Below, in pieces: positions 19,935 to 31,400 of a stretch of DNA of 64,000 nt. The DNA comes from Scolanthus callimorphus (Eukaryota; Cnidaria; Anthozoa; Actiniaria; Edwardsiidae). A program made the translations under genes and the position numbers. Numbering within the stretch: the stretch's first letter is position 1; each line of letters opens with the position of its first letter. The DNA lies in NCBI GenBank assembly GCA_033964015.1, contig CM066912.1, forward strand, positions 19,951,073 to 20,015,072, read 5' to 3'. The notes beneath the pieces were generated by a model, which searched no databases, had not been told where the DNA came from, and saw only the letters and a program-made list of their open reading frames with translations.

Positions 19935-20295
19935 ATTAGGGAAGCGGTCAAAACAGTTGTACTCGACCGGGACCCGATTTAAGGGGGGTGGGGTGGTGGG
20001 TGGTGTATGCCCCAACCAACCTTCTTTTAGGGAAAAATGCCCGTTTTTAACTGCGAATATCTCGTAAAATAATAAATGAATACAAAAAAGATAGGCTCAG
20101 CACCAGCTTCTTTATAGCAAGAGCAACACATCCATGCAAAGTAACATCCAACAACCCTTACTTGAGCATGGACAAAATGGGCATTGAAAAACAGGTGGAG
20201 GGTGGGGTGGGGTGGGGTGGTACAACCCGGGACCTACCACCTCCCTTGATAAAATCGGGTCCCGGACGAGTACAAATGTTTTGACCACTTCCCTA
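19935..20295. mobile_element. Foldback element with GGGACCCGATTT arms
   Basis: TTAGGGAAGCGGTCAAAACA followed by GTACTCG and GGGACCCGATTT pairs with AAAATCGGGTCCCGG, GAGTAC and TGTTTTGACCACTTCCCTAA on the right. A GGGGT-rich tract (20195-20220) lies inside. Confidence 0.8.
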
Positions 20296-20327
20296 ATGAA
20301 GCCGGATTCGATCCAATATCAATCAGT

Positions 20328-20352
20328 GGATGTAATAAATAAATAAATAAAT
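20328..20352. repeat. (AATA)n microsatellite
   Basis: Short run of AATA/AAAT units. Confidence 0.85.
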
Positions 20353-21449
20353 ACACTGAATGGTTGATTAACATGAATTAATTTTCATTCTTTGTATGAC
20401 ATTTCGGTCAGCCCAGCCCAGTAGGTGGGGTGGCCCCGTATTTTCCGCACCACGTCAATGTCACGCAATGTTTTATTATCACGCGGCTATCGTATCCATG
20501 TAGTATGCGGTAGTTCAGTTCTCAAAGCATTTACATCACAAAACTGTGGGAGGATCTGACCAAGCGTTGCGAGCCTGTTGAGCTCCAGTCATTATCATTA
20601 GAAATATCGGCCTTTGTTGTGAAATGCAGCATGCAGCAGCACACTAAAATAGACAAATTATGTCATACAAATTCTTCCCGGGAAGCGGAAATTAAACAGC
20701 GTTCTCTGTTTCAACAATTGCCATTCTAGTGGTGCATAGCGCCCTTTTGTCTGTGAAACAATCGATCTCTGGTTGGCACTGATAAATAACAATGGATGGC
20801 GTCAGCGTGAACAGCGCTATAGAATTGTGTCTTCTGAGGACGAAAGCCGTCTTGTTGTAAAAAAGAACAGGACATGCCTTATTCCTTAATATCCCATATA
20901 TCTTTGCCCTAAGGGTTAATCTGTGTTTCGTCCCTTTCGTTTCTTTCAAAGCGCTCCCACCTTTGTATCGAAACAATCTTGATATAATATTAAGCCATAT
21001 GCATTGATACAAAGAAGTAGGGTGGGGTAATTACCTACCATGTCATGACCCTCCCGCCATACAAACCGGAAGTTACTGGAGTTGCACTATTTATAATATT
21101 CTTCCGCGAAATGACTTGCTAGAGCAAATCCGAGCTCATTCATTCGGCAGATAGGATTGATTTGAAGATACCAGACGCTTCCAACTGGAAAACGGATCTG
21201 AATAACAAAGCAACAGTAGTTTGCACTACAGTGCAACATCTTCGCTACCAAAGACAGACGGTAAATCTTAATTCTATATCTCTCGATTGGATTCTTGCAT
21301 TGTTTTGTATGAGATATATAATGAAAGCAAATGCTAAGTCCCGACTTTAATGTTGTCGATAACTTTTCTTATTTCACTCTCTCTGATTTGGGTCCATAGC
21401 ATCAAGTTTATATTCCCAGAATCTTCGGCAAGCAGTGATCGAATCCCGG

Positions 21450-21893
21450 GGGGGGGACTCCCATATTTTTTGACCGGGGATGATCGTCGTATCTTTTAGG
21501 GGTTAAAATCACGGGGCCTTGGTCTCTTTTAGGGGTGATCTTAATCCTCAATAAAATTAGGGAGATTGGTATCTTTTAGGGCCAAAATATGTGTCCAAAT
21601 TGTTTTCTCTCATGATGGTGCTTCTAAAAACCGTGTAAGAAAGAGAGATTACTCGATGAGAAGACGATAAATTAGAAACAAAAACGGAAATTTCTTGATT
21701 GGTATCTTTTACCTGTTACCTGTCTCCTTCGCACCTACTTTGCACATAAGGCCTCATCTTTTAGGGTATCTTTTAGGGTAAGAAATTATTTGAGCCACGC
21801 CATGGCCCGCCATGTTTGGTATCTTTTAGGGGTGAAACTGAAAATTTCCGACGATCATCCCCGGTCAAAAAATATGGGAGTCCCCCCCCCGGG
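21450..21893. mobile_element. MITE family B copy (best preserved)
   Basis: Terminal inverted repeats GGGGGGGACTCCCATATTTT / AAAATATGGGAGTCCCCCCC continue into GACCGGGGATGATCGTCG and its inverse. The interior is rich in TCTTTTAGGG repeats. There is no coding capacity. Confidence 0.9.
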
Positions 21894-21965
21894 GATCGAA
21901 TATCAAATTATAATTTAGAACTTGTATTTGCTCCTCTTTATGGCGTAAAAGCGTAGACAATTCAA

Positions 21966-21969
21966 TATG

Positions 21970-22010
<41 letters not shown>
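21966..22010. repeat. (TA)n microsatellite
   Basis: About 40 bp of alternating T and A. Confidence 0.95.
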
Positions 22011-22013
<3 letters not shown>

Positions 22014-22588
22014 GAGCTTCCATGAACTTCTATATTATATATACTATAATGTTAATTATTATAAATCAGGGTATCCTAAAATGACAAAATTCAGCGTGAC
22101 GTTCTTGATCCATTTGTTCTTATTTATATGCGGGTGTTCGTTGTTCTGGCTTAATTTCTTGTCTGTTATATTATATTTTTCTAAATTCAATTGGAGAATG
22201 TCCAGTGTAGACTTCCGTAATTTCTAACAAGAATCATCATTACTGTACTCTTCGGGAAATATAAACACCAAGGACATGATACTATTTCCGCTTTCAGTAC
22301 TATCTCTACGTATGGCATATTCAGATACAACCTCAGGTCATAGACGGGGGTTTGTTTATTGGGATTTCATGCGAAGTATAAGAAAATGAGAAAATTCCAA
22401 AGAAAGAATACTGGGATTAAATAGAGTAAATATATGGCCATTCAGAAAATTTTGAGCCGCTTTTTGTCACGCCAGTGTAGCTATGCAAAAGATACAGTCA
22501 TACCGGAAGCTGCAGCGCACTATGATGGTCACGTTCACAGTTTAGTGCATCGAAAGGGCGCAAATCAAAACAACCACACGAAATACAT

Positions 22589-23160
22589 TTAAACACGAGG
22601 TTCCGGTATAAAAGGGATAACTCCTCCCATCTCCGGGCTCGAGAACAATCAGTTATCAATCAGCTGTCAAAGAGTGAGCATCTCACGTCATCTCTCTGTA
22701 CCGCGAAATTCAAAATTTAGAATTCAAAACGCATGCCTAAGTACAAATAAATGATTTCCTAGTTCTTTAAACTTATATGCCTCTTCATTCATTGCAAGAT
22801 AATTTTATTCGAACCTATTTCGGACCGAATAAAAGCGATTTTTTATTCTCAGCAGAGAGCGAGACTAATTAGTATTCAAAAGAGCGAATAATATTGTGCT
22901 GCAAGCAAAAGCGTTTTTATCCGAACAAAATCAGGTTCGAATAAAATTCTTTTGCAAGAAATGAAAAGGAATACAAATTTAAAAAGGAAGGAAATCATTT
23001 GTTTGCGTTTTTGCTCGCATTTTGAATTCTAAATTTTGAATTTCGCGGTACAGAGAGACGAAGTGAGATGCTCACTCTTTGACAGCTGATTGATAACTGA
23101 TTGTTCTCGAGCCCGGGGGTGGGAGGAGTTATCCCTTTTATACCGGAACCTCGTGTTTAA
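22589..23160. mobile_element. Foldback element with about 150-bp inverted arms
   Basis: The left arm starts TAAACACGAGGTTCCGGTAT and runs through GGGCTCGAGAACAATCAG to AATTCAAAATTTAGAATTC. The right arm is its near-exact inverse, ending at 23160. A second inner inverted pair involves ATTCGAACCTATTTCGG. High arm identity suggests a fairly recent insertion. Confidence 0.9.
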
Positions 23161-24459
23161 GCTTTTGACACGAGAAAATAAAACTCATATCTTTAAGCCA
23201 CCGTGTAATTTTCTTTTTATTATATAGACAAACCAGAACAAAATATTCCAAATTGATTTCCAAGCACTTTTGTTTTGACCGATATACTCAGTAGTGTATA
23301 TGGAAAATTTGTCACTCAGGTCCCGGATGTAGCTTCGTATGAGATCTACGAGTGGCGTACTTCCCAGTAAAACACTTACGTCTATATAATAAAAGTTGTT
23401 ATCTTTGCCACAATCACCCCCATTTCTTTTATTGTTTTGTATCTTTTCTCTACTACCATAGTCTAGATACATATGCCTGACTGTGTGAATAAAACTTGGC
23501 ATCCCGTATTGTGAATAACACGAGATATGAAAAATGCGTTCGATCACGGAAAAAAAAAGTCTCAGCCAAGACGGCCAAGTGTCTGTGCTTTGTGGCTGTG
23601 CTTTGCGCCCAAAAAATAGAGGAGTCCCGCACCCGTGACACCAAAGACAGAAACATTTCTCAAAGTTCGTAAAATGAATGTCTCTGGGCCAAAATTGACT
23701 GATTGACATCCTGAAAAATGCATTTGTTCTGGAGAACTTGAAAGTTTCCCTCCATGTTGATTTTTAAAAAGTATCAACGTACATATATTATCTAATGCTC
23801 CATATTTCTCTGGCACCAGATTTGTTTCCCATTTTAGCCCATATTACTAGAATTTCTGGCAGATTCCGCAGAGTAAGACGGTAGTCGGGTACCTTAGCGG
23901 AATGATCGTGACACGGCGGACAAAAGTGCCAACATTTGTAGACGTGTTGGTTTGGGTTAGTTAATCAATCCTAGGATGGGTGACCCGCTGGCGCTTACCT
24001 CCCCCCCCCCCTAGTTCTCATTTTACTAGAGCTCACAAACAAATAAAGTTTTCCCTTTTGTCGCTGAATAAAGGGAACGGGAAATCCGTTTTCTTTGCCC
24101 TGCGTACTTGGCTAACTATGCTTTGCCTAGACTCGCCCACTACTAGTGCCTCATTACCACGAAATGGCTTCCGCAGTCTGTTTTTACGAAATAGCGCCAG
24201 AGGGAAGCCATTTCGTGTAACATTTTCATTACATAGTTTTCTTCATTTGAACTGTAAAGGCGAGCTCCCTGTGGATTCCGTTTGAAAACAGCATGCAGGG
24301 TGCCGATGGGCGTGTCGCTGTCACGGTTGATGGCTAAAAATAGCAGTCTGACAGATAACTTTTTGTTTTGAAAAGGGTTACGGAACCCTTCGGAGTTATC
24401 TCACACTTTATTACCTGTTTTAGAGGCGCCAGCCATTCAGAGGACGACAGGTGGCTACG

Positions 24460-24742
24460 AAAATAGTCCAGTTTTGAATTATCTAATCTACCGCTGAATA
24501 GGCATCAACGGCGCATAAATACAGTGGTAGCCTTGATTTATTAAACCCGAAAGTTGCGAATACCAACGAGTCCAAAAAGATTTGTCTATTGTCTCCATTC
24601 AAGCTTCATCAGTTTCTCGTTGGCATATTCACAACTTTTTCTACTTCAAACTCGGGCTCCCACCGATTTATGTGCCGTCGATGCCTATTCAGCGGCAGCC
24701 GAGTAGAGAATTCGATTATTTTCGTTTTTTTCCTGGACTGTT
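24460..24742. mobile_element. Foldback element (CCGCTGAATAGGCATC arms)
   Basis: CTACCGCTGAATAGGCATCA followed by ACGGCGCATAAAT pairs with ATTTATGTGCCGTCGATGCC and TATTCAGCGGCAG. Outer arms contain AGTCCAG / CTGGACT. It is non-coding. Confidence 0.8.
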
Positions 24743-24964
24743 GACGTTAAAGAAATAGGGCCTTAGGTGCCATTTAGTTATATATGTATTTTCTAGTGAA
24801 CAACCTGTAAATCGGCCGCGTTGGCTGCTAAAGGAGAAATTAAACACATTATTATCATTTCAGGCCATACTACATATGTTCCAGAATTAGAATAAATTTG
24901 CCAGGACAACAAAGTGAAATACAAATATCATTTCCCAAACAAATAGAGAATATAAAAAAATACG

Positions 24965-25085
24965 TGGGCGCGCGGAGATATGAATTTTATCTTCGAGTTT
25001 TCAAATTTGATATCTCACTCGTTCGCTGCGCTCACTCGTGGTTTATCAAAATTTGAACACGAGAAGATAAATTTCATATCTCCAA
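24965..25085. mobile_element. Short foldback MITE
   Basis: GAGATATGAATTTTATCTTC followed by CAAATTTTGA-like arms pairs with TTTGAACACGAGAAGATAAA and TTTCATATCTC around a short loop with GCTGCGCTCACTCG. A similar end sequence (CACGAGAAAATAAAACTCAT) is seen at 23167-23190. Confidence 0.75.
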
Positions 25086-26682
25086 GCGACCTTGTATTAT
25101 TCTGTTTATCATATAAACTTTTCTTGTGAAAATGTTCGATCGGATGAATTTCGCGACAGTGGGCTTTATCGTAATATATATAGTAAATATATTTACACCT
25201 TGCAGTCGTCCGACTGAATAACGTGCACACAACTATATAAACTATACTGTATATAACATACGAATTTGCCTATGATTTTTGATGTTCCCCAAACGCCACG
25301 CTTCTCGAAAAAAAAAAACGTGACACGATGGCAGAAATGTCGAAGCAAATGTTTTTTTTTTGTATTTCATATATTTAACTTACGCTGCGATAAAATGTCC
25401 TGATCGACAGAAATCGCAAACAGCTGTGAGATCTGATCTGGTCGTCCAAGTAACTGGGAACTACCTGAGATCTGACGAGGCATACGACCGAAATGTTTTA
25501 GTAAACTGTGAGAAAATAAGCTAATATGTAGCTTAAAAATAAGACTATCAAATCGAGTATGTCATATGAATCGGACCATATCATATTTTGTTCTACTCAC
25601 CTTTTTTTAATGGGATCTCGGTTGAGGAAAATGTCATATGTACCTGTTTGACAAACCTAAATTAATGTTGACTTTGTGCATGATAAAGTTTTTATAAAAA
25701 TAAGAAGAATTGCCCCGCAACCAAAATAACAAAAAAGTTTTTTCTATCAAAAATGAAAGCTAAAGAAATAAGTATTTGTAATTTGTAAGTTTATTTTGTA
25801 AGTTTCTGCTATTAAGTCTTTTTTCTTCAAGAAAGGTCTTATTATTTCTATAGTAGCAAACACTGGGCCACAATAAAATGGTGTCAATAGTAACGTCACA
25901 CCAAGCAAAAAATGTCCTAGATAGAGCGTGGGTAGATTTGCCCTGAAGGAAAACGAGTTCAAACAAGATTGGTTTGCAAATATATATTAATAGTTTTTTT
26001 CCGCTTTTTAGAAACCTACTTAAGTTGCTATCCCAAGGTTAAACAGTATAGCCACAAAGTGGAAAACATAAGGTTTGAAATGGCCCTTGAAACATCAACT
26101 TCTTTTTTTCGACAAACAGTCTTTTTAAAGGTATGTCAACATTGTATTGAAAAACAGCATAAAATTTGAACTTGCACTAGTCAATATCCACCCAGCTTTA
26201 TTCAAAAACTAAGAACTGCGTGTTCAAACTCTTTGGTGAACTTCCAGAGATAATAAAAAGTTAACAAATGGCGGAATTTTGAGAATAACTGAAGGCGCCG
26301 ATTACATCTAGCTCCGTTGTTTCGCAGTGCTGCGTATTCTGTTTTTATTTTCATCTAGTGCAGTCACCTGGCTTTCTGTCGCGACGAAAATTTGTTTCTT
26401 GTTGTCTTCCGCTAAAAATATGGGGGGCGATTTGATTGACAGGATCTTTCTATTTTTGTGTTTGCTGTAATCGGATCGGTATAGCAGTTATATAAATAGA
26501 AGAAATTGTATAGGACACACACTCTTTTACTGACGAAGTCTTCTGCCGTTCGAAAAGATTGTGCACTAAATGCCACGGGTGTCAAGTGGTAAGTTGGTTC
26601 TGCAAAACAGGAAACGGGATTTCCTGAGTCGAAAGAATAAGAAAAAATAAGAGGATTTTGGCCAAAGACCCACTTTTCAATT
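25086..26682. other. No supported gene
   Basis: AT-rich intergenic sequence. A piece near 26345-26395 (AGTGCAGTCACCTGGCTTTC) belongs to the repeat seen at 42140-42230. No coding features are convincing. Confidence 0.3.
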
Positions 26683-26689
26683 TTGCCTC

Positions 26690-26905
26690 GTGGAGCTTCT
26701 CGGTGTGGAGCTTCTCGGTTGAGCTTCTCGGTGTGGAGCTTCTCGGTGGAGCTTTCTCGGTGGAGCTTCTCGGTGTGGAGCTTCTCGGTGTGGAGCTTCT
26801 CGGTTGAGCTTCTCGGTGTGGAGCTTCTCGGTGGAGCTTCTCGGTTGGAGCTTCTCGGTGGAGCTTCTCGCCGGAGCTTCTCGGTGGAGCTTCTCGAAGC
26901 TCTAC
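26690..26905. repeat. GGAGCTTCTCGGTGT minisatellite
   Basis: About fifteen tandem units of 12-16 bp are variants of GGAGCTTCTCGGT(G/T). Both strands show long open frames through it only because of the periodicity. Confidence 0.95.
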
Positions 26906-27292
26906 TAGATATCGCAGAGGATTTCAGACTAGATTTGTTCCCATCAAAGTCTCTTGAAGTCATGTTTCTTGAAGTAATGTTTCATTCAGTCATGTTTCAC
27001 ATTTATTGATCCTTATATTGTATTCTCCACGAGGTAGCCATTGGATGCCTTTTAATTTTTCATTATTAGATAGACCGATCAATAACGTTGCTTGTCAAAC
27101 CACGTCTCATGAACGGCGTACCGATAATTCATGCCTAAATTCATGTTAAGCAGTAATGTCAAATTATTCCTGAGGTAGTAAACACAGATTCAGTTCAGAT
27201 TCAGATTTATTAGCACTTATTCAGTTTAGTATACATACAAGCTTTCGAGTTGGCCTCTACCACAGTATACCGGGATTTACATTTTTACTTGT

Positions 27293-27757
27293 ACCCAGAG
27301 CCCGTCATCTTTTGGCCAGGGGATAATCAATTTTTTTATGTCAAATTCTGGGCTTCCGGTTTGAAAAAATGTAGCTGAATTTTGCCATAAACCGCTGTAG
27401 ATCTTAGTTATTTGACTGTTTATTGGTGTTCGGGTTTTTTTCTTGCATTATGAAGTTTTGTGTGTTTTAAAGGCGAGTTCGTTATGCTCTTGATCTACCA
27501 CGCATGCTCACAAATTTGGATCCCCCCAGAGCTCTGAAATCTTGACACTGGACAAAAGATGACGGGCTCTAGGTACGAGATTGGGGAGGCTCTGGTGACA
27601 GCCACTGACGCATGCGCGAGATTTAATACAAAGCCGCTGAGACTTTGCAGCGCATGCTCCAACGCTCAAAATCAACCAATCAGCGACGGCCCTCAAATGG
27701 ATGTCCCCAGAGCCTCACCTGCGAGCAGACGAGCCGGGGAGCTCTGGGTACGAGAAT
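27293..27757. mobile_element. Two adjoining foldback elements, one of MITE family A
   Basis: 27293-27577 is bounded by GTACCCAGAGCCCGTCATCT and its inverse. It is followed directly by 27575-27757, bounded by GGCTCTGGTGACAGCCACTG and the inverse GTCCCCAGAGCC...CCGGGGAGCTCTGGGTACGA. Similar modules recur at 29672-30060 in the GPCR gene. Confidence 0.75.
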
Positions 27758-28089
27758 GCGCTGGATTTTAAATATCGTGTTTAGTGCGCATGCTATTTTA
27801 GTCCGACTTTCTTGATTTCTTATGTTTAACAAAAACAAAGAGAAGTTAAATAAACGATAACATGATTTTCAAAAGGTACCGACTTTACACTCAAGAGACA
27901 AATATCACCAAATGCTGAAGCAGACGGTAGATTATTAGATTTCTTGTTTTGCAGATCAACACTCTTGGTAATGTTTTCTTGCCAAAACTGTTTATCAATC
28001 AAAAAATATGTTGTTCTCTTCAAAGCTGATACAACTGCTTCAAGGTGAAGGTGCCAATTATAGTGCGAAACGCCCGACAGCAGAGAACC

Positions 28090-28445
28090 ATGAATAACAT
28101 TACCACGACTCCGAGTCTGATAAACACAACCACAGGAAACCCGAGCCTGCTTAATTTCACCACAGGGAGCCCATATCTGCGCAACGCCACCACAGAACCC
28201 CCGAGTCTTCTATGCGCTCGAAGTTCTATCGACAGGAACCCGTCCCGCGGATATTACTTTGCAGCTGCGCTTGTTGTAGGCTGTTTGATCATGTTCGAGA
28301 ACCTTCTAGTATTTGTGGCAGTGGCCAAGACAAAGAAGCTGCGGAAGACGGCATACCTCTACATGGCCTCGCTTGCAATGGCGGACTTCCTTGCGGGGCT
28401 GCAGATTGCAATTGCTTTCAGGAAACAGGAACACGCTGATACTGG
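28090..28445 (+). CDS. GPCR exon 1 (N-terminus, TM1-TM2)
   Basis: This exon encodes residues 1-118 plus two bases. The donor is ctgg|gtaagtga. It contains the glycosylated N-terminus and the first two helices with Asn 1.50 and Asp 2.50 equivalents. Confidence 0.88.
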
Positions 28446-31400
28446 GTAAGTGAGCTACGCCGTGGCGCCATTTGTCTGGATTTCCTCCAGATGGAAGCCA
28501 TTCAATTGCAAATCTTCAAGAGCGTGTTGATTCGACGGTTTTTTGACGCATACGCTGAAGAGCCCACTCCCGCGTTTATTATTTTTGTTCTCAGTCTGAT
28601 ATGGGACAGTATGTTTGTTTGTTTCTCCTGTAGAGTTGTCTCCTTTAAAAGAGTGCTAACAGAAGTACAAGGCGCGAACACTAATCTGTGTTGTAAAACA
28701 TCTTTAATTAAACAAAAAAACGTATGTTAGTATTGCAGTGTTAAATTCTTTGCCTGCAAAACACGTCCTTCATAATAAATAGGAGACTATACTACTATCG
28801 CGAGAACAACAACTCGCACGCCCTTGGAATTCTACAAATGTACTTTGGATCATCGCGATGTTACATACACTCTTTTTTTATAAGAACGTCTAAGAATCGA
28901 CTTCAGCCTGGGCAAAATCAGGTATTTTTTACAGTAAATGTATCAGAATGTTCTTAATATTTGGCCATATTTCAGCCTCGACGTTCTTTTAAAAAAGGTT
29001 CTTATAAAGAAAAAAGAGTGTATCTTGCCTGAAAACCTTTATTTCGTTGCATGTTTCCCAGCAAAGAGATGGAGCTCATCCAATCCCTGTTCCTGACCAG
29101 CATAGGCGTTTCCTGTTTGACTCTTCTCCTCCTGTCAATCAACCGGTATCACGTGATCGTCCATCCGTTTCACTACCGCGTCAATATGAACAACACAATT
29201 ACTGCAGTTGCCATAGCAGCCTCCTGGGTGTACGCAATTGTACTGAGTTTTGCGCCAATGATGGGGTGGGAAGACGCCACGGATTGTTCCCGAGTCTACC
29301 CTGGTCTGACGAGGAGTTTTGTGTTTTTCGCCAGTTTACACGTGCTTGTTGTGTTATTGGTCACCATTGTGTTGTATGTGCTTATTTTTATCAAGGTAAG
29401 TTGTTGTCTCTTTTTTGATTGTTTTTAATCTCAAGTCGTGAACTCTTTGTCATTCAAAACTCGTGGCATATCTTAACGTTTGAATTTTGACGGATGTCAC
29501 CAGAGCCTCCCTCGCGAGGTGACGAGCCGGGAAGCTCTGGGTTCGAGAATGAGCTACATTTGGCAAAGAAAGTGTAAAGAGTGCGCGCACTGCTTCCTAT
29601 GCTAGTTGTGGGTCATACCAAGTGCATTTCTAACTGAATGCGCGCGAAGGCTATAGCCGGAATGGTCCATCACATTCTCGTACCCAGAGCTCCCCGGCTC
29701 GGTATCTCGCAGGGGAGGCTCTGGTGACTTCCATTTGAGGCCCTTCGCTGTTCGGCTTAGTTTGAACGTTCGGGCATGCGCAGGAAGCTCTCTTAACGGC
29801 TCTCGATCTCGTACGCGGCTCTGGGGGGAATCGATTTCTTTCAAACCCAGATTCTTGGTTTCCGATTTGAAAAAGTTCGTTTTGTTTTCTGTATGATCTT
29901 GATCTCCCACGCATGCTCACAAATGGGATTACCCCAAAAGCCCCGAATCTTGCCGCGGGCCAAAAGATGACGGGCACTGGATACGAGATTGAACGGCTCT
30001 GTATAAAAGCTCGCGCATGCGCCTGTGGCTGTCACCGAGCCTCCGCTCTGGGTTCGTGAATGGACCCATCATAGTTTCATAATACTCTTATGCTTTTCTG
30101 ATTCCGTGTTCTTATAGGTCCGCCAGAGCTCCAAGCGATTCAAGAAACAAACCACAGCCGATCGTACTCACTGGAAAGTCGCTAAAACTTTGGCTATAGT
30201 CACGTTCGCGTTTGCCGCGTGTTACATCCCGCTGATGACTGTTGGTGTCCTTGACCTTGCGGGCGATGTTACGTACACCAAAATCGCGCCATTCTTCACA
30301 CTGCTGGCTGTCTTAAACAGTGGGCTCAATCCAGTGATCTACGCATTCCGGGATACTGATCTGAGGTAATTGCATTCTGTAAAAAAGTACATACCTTGTG
30401 TTCTAATCATAGAGCAGAGTGTCGAAAACTAACACGCAAGAGCAGAGTGTCGAAAACTAACACGCACAGTACATACACTTAGCCAGTCAGAAACGAAACC
30501 CATTCAACAACAAACCAATCAGGGGACGAAGTAAGTACATTCAGCCAATCAGAAACTAAACCCATTCAACAACAAACCAATCAGGGGGCGAAGTAAGTAC
30601 ACTCAGCTCATCAGAAACTAAACCCATTCAACAACAAACCAATCAGGGGGCGAAGTAAGTACATTCAGCCAATCAGAAACGAAACCCATTTAACAACAAA
30701 CCAATCAGGGAAGTGCGACTTACCCAAGACAATACGATCTCGGGTGTATTTGGTTTTACTTCACATTCTGATTGGCTGACTCGGCTGACAAACAAAGACT
30801 CAAGATCTCAACCAATAGGAACGCGTAGACAGTCATCTGAAGTCCGCTCCACTAAACTGGGCACAACCAGTTTCATTTTATTCAACATCATTCATCATTG
30901 CTTGGACGCGCATGTTGAACGGGGGTGCGAAACGAGTGCAACATCGTCCATCATTGCGCGTTCAAAAATGATAAATGGTGTAATAATACGGTGAGCTGGT
31001 TTGCCGCCAGCCTAAGGCTGCGTACACACTTGGTGCACGAGCACCAGTGCCCGAGTATTGTACTCGAGTATTGTACCCGAGTATTGTACCTGAGTATTGT
31101 ACCCGAATATTGTACTCGATTATTGTACCCGAGTATTGTACTCGAGTATTGTACCTCGAGTATTGTACTCGAGTATTATACCCGAGTATTGTATCCGAGT
31201 ATTGTACCGGAGTATTGTACTCGGGCACAAATGCTGTGCACGCAATTTTGCTTGGGCACTCGAAAAACTGGTGTGTTCACATTAGTACCCGTGCTCGGGC
31301 ACCGAGCCCGGGCAAACCCTAGAGCAGATTGCATATGACTGTGAAATGTGCCGTGAGAGGGCGCAGCACTGTCGCGGTCGCGGCACGGAACCTGGCCTGC

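Noticed and set aside
23185..23709. Minus-strand open frame of 174 aa
   Set aside because: It has no recognisable domain, lies next to a foldback element end and has no splice context; likely chance.
26412..27009. Open frames on both strands with TEKLHTEKLHRE / SFSVWSFSVEL repeats
   Set aside because: They come from the GGAGCTTCTCGGT minisatellite.
30366..30369. GPCR stop codon TAA right after TM7
   Set aside because: A donor site coincides with it and a phase-matched, typical tail exon exists at 32444; kept only as an alternative 313-aa form.
30420..30712. Possible CRISPR array
   Set aside because: Units are plain head-to-tail repeats without unique spacers, in an animal intron.
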